33,512 bases of DNA from Streptomyces sp. NRRL F-5630 (lineage in GTDB: Bacteria; Actinomycetota; Actinomycetes; Streptomycetales; Streptomycetaceae), in contig NZ_JOGO01000083.1 in the NCBI RefSeq assembly GCF_000719475.1, positions 1-33,512 of the forward strand, given 5' to 3'. How positions within the stretch are numbered: the stretch's first letter is position 1; each line of letters starts with the position of its first letter. The notes under the pieces were generated by a model. It was not told the origin of the DNA. It saw only the letters and a list, made by a program, of their open reading frames with translations, and did no database searches. A program made the translations under genes and the position numbers. Positions 6,283-14,222 of the stretch are shown here, piece by piece.

Positions 6283-7718
6283 CGGTCTTCCCCGTCGAGC
6301 CTTCGGCCGTGGCCTCTTCCGCTGCGGCCGTTGGCCTTGCCCCGACGACCCTTGCTGATCTGCTGCGGGTGGCGAACCTGCCGGGCTTCGAGCGCTGGCA
6401 GGAACAGGTGCGCCGCACCGGTGGCTGCTCGGACCCGATCCGCCTGTCAGGCCAGACGGTGACCCGCGACAAGAGCACGGGACAGGTCTTGTACTCGTAC
6501 TCGACCGAGCACGAGCCGGGCGGGGTGCTGCGGGTGGCGTGCGGCAACCGGCGTGCCTCGCGCTGCCCCTCGTGCGCCTGGACGTACGCGGGCGACACCT
6601 TCCACCTGATCCGCGCGGGCCTGTCTGGGGACCCGAACAAGGGCACCCCGCGCACGGTGGCCGCGCACCCGAAGGTCTTCGCCACCCTGACCGCCCCCAG
6701 CTTCGGCCCGGTCCACAACCGGCCCGCCTCCGGCACCTGCCGCTGCGGCACCCAGCACCCCGAGGACTCACCCGCCCTGGGCACGGCCCTGGACCCGACC
6801 ACGTACGACTACGCGGGCGCGGTGCTGTGGAACAACCACGCCGGGGACCTGTGGCGCCGCTTCACGATCTACCTGCGCCGCGAGATCGCCCGCCGCGCCG
6901 GGCTCACCCAGTCCGCCCTGGGCGAGGTGTGCCGGATCTCGTTCGGGAAGGTCGCCGAGTTCCAGAAACGGGGCGCGATCCACTTCCATGCGATCGTCCG
7001 CCTCGACGGCCCCGAAGGTCCCGACGAGCCGCCCCCCGCCTGGGCGACCACGGGGCTCCTGGAGGATGCGATCCCGGCCGCTGCCCGCCGGGTCGCTGTG
7101 CCGCTCGCCCCCGCCGGCGCTTTCCCGGCCCGCGTCCTGCGCTGGGGTGCGCAGGTGGATGTGCGCCCGATCGGTGCGGCGAGCGCGAACACGGAGCTGA
7201 GCGAAGAGGCCGTGGCCGCCTACGTCGCCAAGTACGCCACCAAAGCCGCCGAGACCACGGGCACGGTCGATCGCCGCATCGGGGAGCTGGCAGAGCTGGA
7301 CAGGTTCCGGGAGCTCCCGCAGCACACCCGCCACCTGATCGAAGCCTGTTACCGCCTCGACGACGCCTACCCGGACCGCAAGCTCTGGCAGTGGGCCCAC
7401 ATGCTCGGCTTCCGGGGCCACTTCTCCACCAAGTCCCGCCGCTACTCCACCACCCTCGGCGCCCTGCGCCACACCCGCGCGCAATACCGCGCCCGCCAGG
7501 AACGCCACGAGAGGGGCCTGCCGGACCCGGACGACCACCCCGACGCCTCGACGCTCACCCTCGCCCACTGGGTCTACGCCGGACACGGCCACACCCCCGG
7601 CGAATCCTGGCTCACCGCCCGCATCGCCCACGAGATCCGCACCAACCGCGAAACCGCCCGCGAAGAACTTGCCCAACTCGCCCATGAGGAAGGGGACATG
7701 GCATGGCCGCTGTCGTGA
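6279..7718 (+). CDS. repSA: RepSA-type rolling-circle replication initiator (HUH)
   Basis: 479 aa, typical of Rep proteins of pSAM2-like elements. A Cys-rich segment (CGNRRASRCPSCAW, about 87-100) precedes motif 1 FATLTAPSFG (about 134-143). The HUH metal site is RGAIHFHAIVRLDG (about 230-243). The nicking motif AYVAKYATKAA (about 313-323) carries the catalytic Tyr. The protein should nick the element's double-strand origin after excision and attach to the 5' end. I could not locate the origin itself. The GTG start overlaps the preceding stop, and the end overlaps xis by 16 nt. Confidence 0.93.
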   Translation: MTVFPVEPSAVASSAAAVGLAPTTLADLLRVANLPGFERWQEQVRRTGGCSDPIRLSGQTVTRDKSTGQVLYSYSTEHEPGGVLRVACGNRRASRCPSCAWTYAGDTFHLIRAGLSGDPNKGTPRTVAAHPKVFATLTAPSFGPVHNRPASGTCRCGTQHPEDSPALGTALDPTTYDYAGAVLWNNHAGDLWRRFTIYLRREIARRAGLTQSALGEVCRISFGKVAEFQKRGAIHFHAIVRLDGPEGPDEPPPAWATTGLLEDAIPAAARRVAVPLAPAGAFPARVLRWGAQVDVRPIGAASANTELSEEAVAAYVAKYATKAAETTGTVDRRIGELAELDRFRELPQHTRHLIEACYRLDDAYPDRKLWQWAHMLGFRGHFSTKSRRYSTTLGALRHTRAQYRARQERHERGLPDPDDHPDASTLTLAHWVYAGHGHTPGESWLTARIAHEIRTNRETAREELAQLAHEEGDMAWPLS

Positions 7719-7909
7719 TCCAGCGCAAGTGGCACACCACCGCCGAGGTTGCCGAGATGCTCGGCTTCGGCCTGTCCAAGACCAAGATGCTCGTGCTCAC
7801 CGGAGAGATCCGCTCGGTGAAGATCGGGCGCAACCGCCGCATCCTCCCGGCCTGGGTGGACGAGTACGTCAGCCGCTGCGCTGAGGCCGCTGAGGAGTGG
7901 TCCGCATGA
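7703..7909 (+). CDS. xis: Excisionase-like helix-turn-helix protein
   Basis: 68 aa with a MerR/AlpA-type winged helix: WHTTAEVAEMLGFGLSKTKM, then GEIRSVKIGRNRRILPAWVDEYV. Such proteins bind and bend the att DNA and steer the integrase toward excision. The start ATG at 7703 lies inside the end of rep and has AGGAAGGGG upstream. Its stop overlaps the int start (ATGA). The position between rep and int is that of xis in pSAM2. Confidence 0.92.
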   Translation: MAAVVIQRKWHTTAEVAEMLGFGLSKTKMLVLTGEIRSVKIGRNRRILPAWVDEYVSRCAEAAEEWSA

Positions 7910-9123
7910 GCGGCAAGCGCGGCAACGGTGAGGGCTCGATCTACCCGTACAGGAACGGCCACGCCGCCTATGTCTGGGTCACCAAACCGGACGGTAAGCG
8001 CGCCCGCAAGTACGTCTACGGCAAGACCCGCGAAGAGGTCCACGACAAGTGGATCAAACTGCACGCGGAGGCGAAGAAGGGCCCGGTGGCTACCTCGGTG
8101 CCGACGCTTGCCGCCTACCTCGCGCGGTGGGTGAAGGAGGTGGTCGAGCCGGACCTCAAGCCGAAGACGGCGGAGACGTACGCCATGCACGTGCGCCTCT
8201 ATCTGACGCCCGGCCTGGGGGACAAGCGCCTCGACAAGCTCACGGTTCGGGACGTGCGGACCTGGGTGAATCGCCTACTAGACGAGTGCCAGTGCTGCGC
8301 GCAGGGGAAGGACGCGCGACGCGACAAGCCCCGCTGCTGCGCTGTGGGTCGGTGCTGCCGACAGGTTGCCTCCCGCCGAACGATTCAGGACGCCCGCGCC
8401 GTGCTGCGGTCCGCACTGACCAACGCGATGACCGAAGAGTTGATCACGAAGAACGTGGCCGGACTCGTCAAGGTGCGGTCCGGTCGCAAGGTCCAGCGCA
8501 AGCCCTGGTCGGTCGAGGAGGCGCGGCGGTTCCTGGAGGCCGCCCAGACGGCGCACGACCCGCTCTACGCGGCCTACGTCCTGATCCTGGTGCTCGGCTT
8601 CCGGCGTGGTGAGGTGCTTGGTCTCACCTGGGGAAACGTGGACCTGGAGTGCGGAGAAATCACAGTGCAACTCCAGCTCCAGCGTATCCGCCGCCAGTTG
8701 GTCCATGACGAGACCAAGACCGAAGCCTCCTCGGCCACGCTCCCGCTGCCGCAGATCTGCGTGAACGCCCTGAGGTTGCGGAGGCAGGAACAGGAGCGGG
8801 CGCAACTCGCCGCCGGTGAGCTGTGGGCCGACTCGGATTTCGTCTTCACCACGCGGTACGGGACGCCGGTGGAACCCCGGAACTTCAACCGCTCGTTCGC
8901 CAATCGCACCGAGAAGGCGGGCGTCCGGGGTATACGCCTCCACGACACCCGGCACACGTGCGGCTCGCTCCTTGCCGCTCTGGACGTGCATCCTCGCGTG
9001 GCTATGCAGATCCTTCGCCATAGCAAGATCGCAGTAACGATGGAGGTCTACACGCACGTCCCGTCCGAGGCGACGCGCAAGGCGCTGCGGAAGCTCGGCA
9101 AGCACCTGGGACGGCAGTCGTAG
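7906..9123 (+). CDS. int: Tyrosine recombinase (site-specific integrase)
   Basis: 405 aa. The N-terminal arm-binding part (GKRGNGEGSIYPYRNG...) is followed by a core-binding SAM-like domain with a Cys-rich insertion (CQCCAQGKD...CCAVGRCC, about 127-150). The catalytic domain has Arg in GFRRGEVLGLTW (about 230), HDTRH (about 345-349), RHSK (about 370) and the nucleophile Tyr in EVYTHV (about 382). All catalytic residues are present, so the enzyme looks intact. ATG 7906 is preferred over GTG 7897 because GAGGAG is correctly spaced and the ATGA overlap couples it to xis. It lies 73 bp from the tRNA-side att core. Confidence 0.96.
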   Translation: MSGKRGNGEGSIYPYRNGHAAYVWVTKPDGKRARKYVYGKTREEVHDKWIKLHAEAKKGPVATSVPTLAAYLARWVKEVVEPDLKPKTAETYAMHVRLYLTPGLGDKRLDKLTVRDVRTWVNRLLDECQCCAQGKDARRDKPRCCAVGRCCRQVASRRTIQDARAVLRSALTNAMTEELITKNVAGLVKVRSGRKVQRKPWSVEEARRFLEAAQTAHDPLYAAYVLILVLGFRRGEVLGLTWGNVDLECGEITVQLQLQRIRRQLVHDETKTEASSATLPLPQICVNALRLRRQEQERAQLAAGELWADSDFVFTTRYGTPVEPRNFNRSFANRTEKAGVRGIRLHDTRHTCGSLLAALDVHPRVAMQILRHSKIAVTMEVYTHVPSEATRKALRKLGKHLGRQS

Positions 9124-9148
9124 CGGTTGCTGTACTCCGCTGCTGTAC
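9123..9148 (+). repeat. Integrase arm-type repeat, right end
   Basis: The partner of 4522-4547, with one difference in 26 bp. It begins at the last base of int and lies 49 bp from the att core. In the circular form the two copies would flank the core on both sides. Confidence 0.65.
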
Positions 9149-9156
9149 GGCAGCAG

Positions 9157-9190
9157 AAAGCCCCTCCCGAGTGAACCCGGGAGGGGCTTT
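9157..9190. terminator. Bidirectional terminator between int and tRNA-Ala
   Basis: A 13-bp perfect stem (AAAGCCCCTCCCG/CGGGAGGGGCTTT) with an 8-nt loop. It ends in TTT on both strands, so it can stop int readthrough and also end the tRNA transcript. It belongs to the element. Confidence 0.85.
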
Positions 9191-9196
9191 GAGCTG

Positions 9197-9242
9197 CTGT
9201 GGACCTGAGGGGATTCGAACCCCTGACCCCCTCGATGCGAAC
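9197..9242. repeat. att site, tRNA-side copy (46 bp)
   Basis: Identical to 4397-4442. It forms the 3' part of the intact tRNA-Ala gene, so integration rebuilds a working tRNA. Confidence 0.95.
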
Positions 9243-9273
9243 GAGGTGCGCTACCGGACTGCGCCACAGGCCC
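9200..9273 (-). tRNA. tRNA-Ala, anticodon CGC
   Basis: A full 74-nt cloverleaf. It has a 7-bp acceptor stem including the G3-U70 pair that marks alanine tRNAs, a D stem GCGC/GCGC, and an anticodon stem CCTCG/CGAGG with loop TTCGCAT (anticodon CGC, codon GCG). The T arm AGGGG-TTCGAAT-CCCCT and discriminator A are also present. CCA is not encoded. It is the integration site of the element on its left. Confidence 0.97.
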
Positions 9274-9359
9274 TTGCGACGAGTGAAACTCTAGCACCCC
9301 CGAAGGGGTGCTCGGTAATCCGTTCCGCACAGGTCAGGGGCCCCTGCGCGGTCGCCGGC

Positions 9360-10615
9360 TCACTCGCCCGCCGCGCGGGGCGGGGGCTTCTCCTCGTACT
9401 GGTCGAAGAGGGGGGTGTTGCGGCGGCGCCCGCGCGTGCGGCGCGAGGGGCGGGACTCCACCGCCTGCTCCGGTTCGGCTCGCGGGGTGGGCTCCGCGGG
9501 GGTGGAGCGGGCCGAGGACCAGACGTCGGGGGCGCCCAGGTCCACGTCCTGGGTCGCGCGGGGGGCGACGGGTGCGGTCACGTAGGTCGGCAGCGGTACG
9601 GGCACCGGGTCCCAGCCCGCGCCGCGCGGCTCCCTGCCCGGGGCGCGCTGCTGGTCGACCCACTCCGCGTGGTCGGTCTGTTCCACCAGGGCGCGGCGGT
9701 CCGCGGCGAGCGCCGAGGCATCGGGGTGCCCGGCGGGCTCGGGACGCCGGGCGTCCTCGGCGGGGGCGCGGCGCGCGGGCGCTTCGGGCTGCGGAGCGAT
9801 CAGCTCGGTCGGACGCTCGTCCGCCCCGGGACGCCGCTCGGGCGCGGACCGGCGCTCGGGCGCGGACCGGCGCTCGGGCGCGGGACGCCGTTCCGGAGCC
9901 GGGTGGCGCTCCGGAGCCGGGTGGCGCTCCGGAGCCGGGTGGCGCTCCGGAGCCGGGTGGCGCTCCGGAGCCGGGTGGCGCCGATGTAGGCGCTGAGCAG
10001 CACGGCCGGGACGGCGGGCACCCACAGGAAGCCGAGTCCCCACACCGCCGCGACGACCGAGCCGAGCGTGAAGACGAGGAAGAGCAGCACCGTCGTGCGC
10101 CGACGGCGGGCGAGTACGCGGGTGCGGCGGGCGCGCGCCTGCACCTCCGCGGCGTCGGGGCTCCATACGGTCCGGGGCCGCTCGTCCCGTTCGGCCTCGG
10201 GCTCCGCCGCTCCCCGCGCCGCCTCGGCGTGCCGGGCGTGCTCCCGTCCGCGCGGCTCCTCGGCGAGCGGCTCGCGGGGAGCTTCCGGAGGCGAGGACGG
10301 CACGGAGGCGGGCGGCTGCTGGGGCGTCTCGCGGAGGACGGTCCTGGGCGCGGCGAAGGCGCGGACGTCGACCGATTCGGTCGGCTCCGCCTCGCCCGCC
10401 GGGGCCTGCTCCGGTTCGCCCGGGGCGCGTTCCCGCAACTCCTTGGCGTAACGGCGTTCCATCCCCGCGCGTCCGGACAGCAACCGGATGGCGGTACTGA
10501 AACGTTCCGTCGGACGGGCCTCGTTCAGCTCGTCCTGCCTGCGAAGCCACATGGGGACCAGATAGGCCGCCCAGGCCCCGACGATGACTGCGTAAATGAG
10601 GCCACTGCTGCTCAC
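9360..10615 (-). pseudogene. sepX: SepX/GlpR-like divisome membrane protein, reading frame broken
   Basis: The N-terminal frame (GTG 10615) reads the SepX/GlpR signature SSSGLIYAVIVGAWAAYLVP, a membrane segment, then PMWLRRQDELNEARPTERF. After a long Glu/Ala/Pro linker it reaches a second membrane pair ending GFLWVPAVPAVLLSAYIG. It then enters 18-bp repeats and ends at 9800. The conserved C-terminus lies in another frame down to 9360: ALAADRRALVEQTDHAEWVD, WDPVPVPLPTYVTAPVAP, TPLFDQYEE. The basic segment that usually follows YIG is absent, replaced by His-Pro-Ala-Pro-Glu-Arg repeats. In Streptomyces, SepX is a cell-division protein acting with the FtsZ ring; in mycobacteria the same gene closes a galU-moeA-rimJ cluster. 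Either this is a real loss of frame, or the repeat array is mis-sequenced. Confidence 0.8.
9892..9981. repeat. Five perfect 18-bp tandem repeats inside sepX
   Basis: The unit TCCGGAGCCGGGTGGCGC is repeated five times without change. Three looser 18-bp units (about 9834-9887) adjoin it. The unit length keeps frame, so copy-number change alone cannot explain the frameshift; the junction beside the array must. Confidence 0.9.
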
Positions 10616-10780
10616 CTCTCACACGGTAGAGGGGTTTTCGCCAGGCGATCCGCCAATTGAGTCGGTGTGTCGCACGAACCGACTGATAACACGGGCATTT
10701 TTAGGAACGATCTGATCAACAGAAAGGCATGAATGGTATGTACGGATCAGATCACCCTGCTATTCGAATAACTTTTCGAA
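10616..10780. other. AT-rich spacer between rimJ and sepX with inverted repeats
   Basis: GATCTGATC (10709-10717) and GATCAGATC (10745-10753) form a 9-bp inverted pair 27 bp apart. A second AT-rich element, TTCGAATAACTTTTCGAA, follows near 10764-10781. It likely holds rimJ termination or sepX promoter signals, but no clear -35/-10 is seen. Confidence 0.4.
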
Positions 10781-11473
10781 TTATGAGGAAGAGCTTTTCC
10801 ACTCCCCGCGCTCGCCTCGCGCCTCACCCCGTGCGTCACCCCGCGTCTCCCCCTGTGAGCTGCGCCGGGCCCGCCACCGCGCCAGCAAGCCGTGCGGCAC
10901 CTCCTCCGCGGTGAGCGCGAAGACGAGGTGGTCGCGCCAGCCGCCGTCGATGTGCAGATAACGGGGGCGCAGGCCCTCTTCGCGGAAACCGAGTTTCTCC
11001 ACGACGCGGCGGCTCGGGCCGTTCTCCGGACGGATGCAGACCTCGATGCGGTGCAGGCCCATCCGGAAGAAGGAGTGGTCGACTGCCAGGGCCACGGCGG
11101 TCGGCATGACACCCCGTCCGGCGATGTCCTGGTCCACCCAGTACCCGATGTGCGCCGAGCACATCGAGCCCCAGGTGACCCCCGCAACCGTCAACTGACC
11201 GACCAGGCGCCCCTGGTACTCGATGACGAAGGGCAGCATGCGGCCCGCCTTCGCCTCCGTGCGCAGATGCCGGACCATCTGACGGTAGGTCGGGCGGTGC
11301 GTGATGGGGCCCGAGGGGGTCGGCGGCGGGATCGTCGCCTCCCAGGGGCGCAGCCAGTCGCGGTTGCGCCGGTTCACCTCGCGCCAGGCGCTCTGGTCGC
11401 GCTGTCTTATCGGGCGCAAGGTCACGTCGCCCTCCGTCAGCACGACGGGCCACGTGGACAGATACCCGTTCAG
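10781..11473 (-). CDS. rimJ: RimJ/RimL-type GNAT N-acetyltransferase
   Basis: About 230 aa. The RimJ/RimL landmarks are [20 protein letters not shown] near the start, then [41 protein letters not shown] (acetyl-CoA motif), [23 protein letters not shown] and a final helix, with a low-complexity Arg/Gly/Glu tail. No ATG, GTG or TTG fits the conserved N-terminus. A CTG at 11473 overlaps the moaCB stop (CTGA) and has GGGAG 6 nt upstream, so I take it as the start; GTG 11443 is the conventional alternative. It probably acetylates a protein N-terminus. It lies in the galU-moeA-moaCB operon. Confidence 0.88.
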   Translation of the reverse strand: MNGYLSTWPVVLTEGDVTLRPIRQRDQSAWREVNRRNRDWLRPWEATIPPPTPSGPITHRPTYRQMVRHLRTEAKAGRMLPFVIEYQGRLVGQLTVAGVTWGSMCSAHIGYWVDQDIAGRGVMPTAVALAVDHSFFRMGLHRIEVCIRPENGPSRRVVEKLGFREEGLRPRYLHIDGGWRDHLVFALTAEEVPHGLLARWRARRSSQGETRGDARGEARGERGEWKSSSS

Positions 11474-12615
11474 CTCGGGCTCCCGGCGTTCTCGGCGGGG
11501 CCGGTGGTGCCCGGGCCCGGGTCGGTGCCGGCGCCGGTCTGCTCCGGGGCCGGGCGGTGGTCGCCGCCGTGGACCTGGTCGACGGCGTGCGGCAGCCAGC
11601 GCTCCAGGACGGCGAGTCCGTCGCGGACGCCGCCCGTGGAGCCCGGCAGGTTCACGACGAGGGTGGTCCCCGCGACCCCGGCGAGCCCGCGCGAGAGCGC
11701 GGCGCTCGGGACCTTGCCGAGCCCCTCGGCGCGGATCGCCTCCGCGACGCCCGGGATCTCGCGGTCCAGGACGGCGCGCGTCGCCTCGGGCGTGAGGTCG
11801 GTGGGCGTGAGCCCGGTGCCGCCCGTCGTCACGACGACGTCGTAGCCGGTCTGGACCGCTGCCCGCAGGGCGGCCTCCACGGGTGCCCCGTCCGGCACGA
11901 CCTGCGGCCCCTCGGTCGCGAAGCCCCAGGCCCGCAGCGCCTCGGCGATCAGCGGCCCGCCGCGATCGGGGTAGACCCCGGCGGCGGCACGGTTCGACGC
12001 GGTGACGACGAGCGCGGTACGCGGCCCGGCCGGGGGACGGGGCGCCACCGCGCGCGTACGCTCCCGGGCGGCCCCGCCCGTACCGGCGGACGCCCCCTCG
12101 CGGTGCCAGTCGCCCGACTTGCCGCCGGTCTTGGTCTCGACGCGGATGTCGGTGATGGTCGCGGCCTTGTCGACGGCCTTGACCATGTCCACGACCGTGA
12201 GGGCCGCGACGGAGACGGCGGTGAGGGCCTCCATCTCGACGCCCGTGCGGTCGGTCGTGCGGACCGTGGCGGTGATCCGGACGGCCTCGTCGGTGACCTC
12301 CAGGTCCACGGTCACGCCGGAGAGCGCGAGGGGGTGGCAGAGCGGCACGAGGTCCGGGGTGCGTTTGGCACCCATGATCCCCGCGATACGGGCGGTCGCG
12401 AGGGCGTCCCCCTTGGGCAGGCCCTCCCCCCGGAGCAGGGCGATGACCTCGGGGGTGACGAGGACGCGTCCGGTGGCGCGTGCGGTGCGTGCGGTGATGT
12501 CCTTGCGGGTCACGTCGACCATGCGGGCCGCGCCCGAGGAGTCGAGGTGCGTGAGCCCGCCGGGCGGCGGGTCCGCGGGCTCGGGGGCGGCGGCCCCCGC
12601 GGGCGTGGCGGTCAT
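11470..12615 (-). CDS. moaCB: Bifunctional molybdenum cofactor protein MoaC-MoaB
   Basis: 381 aa, a natural fusion seen in Streptomyces. The N-terminal MoaC domain (about 20-175) has [14 protein letters not shown], the [13 protein letters not shown] catalytic loop, then [19 protein letters not shown] and the late Lys in GGKSGDW. It makes cyclic pyranopterin monophosphate together with MoaA. The C-terminal MoaB/Mog-type domain (about 200-355) has [19 protein letters not shown] and [12 protein letters not shown], the MPT-adenylating fold. Both halves keep their signature residues. The start ATG at 12615 follows GGGAG at a rather long distance. Its stop overlaps the probable rimJ start. Confidence 0.95.
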   Translation of the reverse strand: MTATPAGAAAPEPADPPPGGLTHLDSSGAARMVDVTRKDITARTARATGRVLVTPEVIALLRGEGLPKGDALATARIAGIMGAKRTPDLVPLCHPLALSGVTVDLEVTDEAVRITATVRTTDRTGVEMEALTAVSVAALTVVDMVKAVDKAATITDIRVETKTGGKSGDWHREGASAGTGGAARERTRAVAPRPPAGPRTALVVTASNRAAAGVYPDRGGPLIAEALRAWGFATEGPQVVPDGAPVEAALRAAVQTGYDVVVTTGGTGLTPTDLTPEATRAVLDREIPGVAEAIRAEGLGKVPSAALSRGLAGVAGTTLVVNLPGSTGGVRDGLAVLERWLPHAVDQVHGGDHRPAPEQTGAGTDPGPGTTGPAENAGSPS

Positions 12616-12767
12616 GAGGCGAAGGTGCTCCCGTTGTGGGCTCGCGGGCGTCTCGCGCGGGCCGGTGTCGGGCAGCCACGGTACTCGCCCGGGACCGGTG
12701 GAATCAGGGCAGCACCGGTCGCGGGGCGCCCCACGCGCCGCGCGGACCCGCCCCGTACCGGAGCCGT

Positions 12768-14222
12768 TCAGCCGAGCAGGACGACCTCCACTTCCTCGCC
12801 CGGCTCCACCGAGGTGCGCTCCTCGGGCACGACGAGGAGGGCGTCCGCCCGCGCCAGGGCGCCGACCAGGTGCGAGGAGGCGCCGCCCACGGGGGTGACG
12901 CGGCCGTCCGCGTGGCGGGCGCGGAGGTACTGGCGGCGGCCCGCGGGCGAGGTGAGGGCCTTGGGGGCATCGACGACGGCGCGGACGGTGGGGCGGTGCA
13001 GGTCGGTGAAGCCCGCGAGGGCCCGGATCGCCGGGCGGACGAACAGCTCGAAGGACACGTACGCGGAGACCGGGTTGCCGGGAAGGGCGAGGACGGGCGT
13101 CGCGTCGCGCCCGATCGTGCCGAAGCCCTGGGGCTTGCCCGGCTGCATCGCGAGCTTGCGGAAGGCGACACCGCGCGGCGCCTCGGCGCGGGCGCCCTCG
13201 GCCTCGGCCTCGGGGACGCTCTCGGCGGCGGGGACGTTGTCGGCGGCGGTTCGGTTCTGGGCCGCCGGGGCGTCCTCGCCCGTGCCCACATCCTCGCCCT
13301 CACCTTCGGCGGTCGTCTCCGGCAGCCCCGTCCAGCCGGTCAGGGCCTCCTTCACTACGTCGTAGGCGCCGACGCTCACGCCGCCGGAGGTCACGACGAG
13401 GTCGGCGCGGATGAGCTGGTCCTCGATCGTGGCGCGCAGGGTCTCGGCGTCGTCGCCGATGGCGCCGACCCGGAAGGCGATCGCGCCCGCGTCCCGGGCC
13501 GCGGCGGTGAGGGCGAAGCTGTTGGAGTCGTGGATCTGGCCGGGCGCCAGGGACTCGCCGGGCTGGACGAGTTCGCTGCCGGTGGCGAGAACGACGACGC
13601 GCGGGCGCGGGCGTACGCGGACCGTGTCGCGCCCCAAGGCGGCGAGCAGGCCGAGCTGGGGCGGGCCGAGCACGGTGCCCGCCGCGAGCGCGAGATCGCC
13701 CTCGCGCACGTCGCTGCCAGCCTCGCGTACGTGTGCGCCCGGCTCGGCGGAGCGGAAGACCCGGACCGTGCCCGAGGCGCCCTCGGGCGCGGTGCTGTGC
13801 GGGGTCATGCGGTCGACGGGGCCCGCGCCGAGGCCGCCGTCGGTCCACTCGACGGGCACGACGGTGTCCGCGCCTTCCGGCAGCGGGGCGCCGGTCATGA
13901 TGCGGACCGCCTCCCCCTCCGCGACCGGCAGGCCGGGGGACGGCCCGGCCGCCGCGTCGCCGACGACCTTGAGCGTGACGGGCGCGTCCTCGCCCGCGCC
14001 CGCGAGATCGGCCGCCCTGACGGCGTACCCGTCCATGGAGCTGTTGGCGAAGGGGGGCAGGGAAAGCGGCACGGTCACGTCCTCCACGAGGACGCAGCCC
14101 TGGGCGTCGAGCAGCTGGAGCTCGATCGGCTCCAGCGGGCGCACCGTGGCCAGGATGTCGTCCAGGTGCGCGGTCACCGGCCAGGGGGCCTCGGGGCCCT
14201 GGGGCTGCGTCGTCGTGCTCAC
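12768..14222 (-). CDS. moeA: Molybdopterin molybdotransferase MoeA
   Basis: 484 aa, longer than usual. It inserts molybdate into adenylated molybdopterin. Motifs in order: [43 protein letters not shown] with [27 protein letters not shown], and the domain IV helper [20 protein letters not shown]. An acidic, Ala/Glu-rich insert of about 45 residues (about 304-349) follows the SGGVSVG region and is not part of the known fold, so it is probably a flexible loop. The GTG start shares one base with the galU stop (TAGTG), indicating coupled translation. Confidence 0.95.
   Translation of the reverse strand: MSTTTQPQGPEAPWPVTAHLDDILATVRPLEPIELQLLDAQGCVLVEDVTVPLSLPPFANSSMDGYAVRAADLAGAGEDAPVTLKVVGDAAAGPSPGLPVAEGEAVRIMTGAPLPEGADTVVPVEWTDGGLGAGPVDRMTPHSTAPEGASGTVRVFRSAEPGAHVREAGSDVREGDLALAAGTVLGPPQLGLLAALGRDTVRVRPRPRVVVLATGSELVQPGESLAPGQIHDSNSFALTAAARDAGAIAFRVGAIGDDAETLRATIEDQLIRADLVVTSGGVSVGAYDVVKEALTGWTGLPETTAEGEGEDVGTGEDAPAAQNRTAADNVPAAESVPEAEAEGARAEAPRGVAFRKLAMQPGKPQGFGTIGRDATPVLALPGNPVSAYVSFELFVRPAIRALAGFTDLHRPTVRAVVDAPKALTSPAGRRQYLRARHADGRVTPVGGASSHLVGALARADALLVVPEERTSVEPGEEVEVVLLG

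Larger units (their letters stand above)
4397..9242. mobile_element. Integrative element in tRNA-Ala(CGC), pSAM2-like but lacking transfer genes
   Basis: A 4.8 kb element between 46-bp att repeats, with int next to the tRNA-side end. Its genes are gntR (minus) facing a five-gene plus-strand operon of zinc protein, 70-aa protein, repSA-type initiator, xis and int. The rep-xis-int order and HUH initiator are those of actinomycete integrative and conjugative elements. What is missing is TraB/FtsK-SpoIIIE translocase, Spd proteins, Pra, KilA and Nudix. It could be a deletion derivative or a satellite mobilised by a helper. Confidence 0.92.

Noticed and set aside
9892..9981. Tandem 18-bp units as a CRISPR array
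   Set aside because: The units are back to back without spacers and lie within a coding gene.
10781..12679. A single 632-residue minus-strand frame across rimJ and the complement of moaCB
   Set aside because: Only the last 230 residues are RimJ-like; the rest is Arg/Pro-rich shadow of the moaCB gene in another frame.
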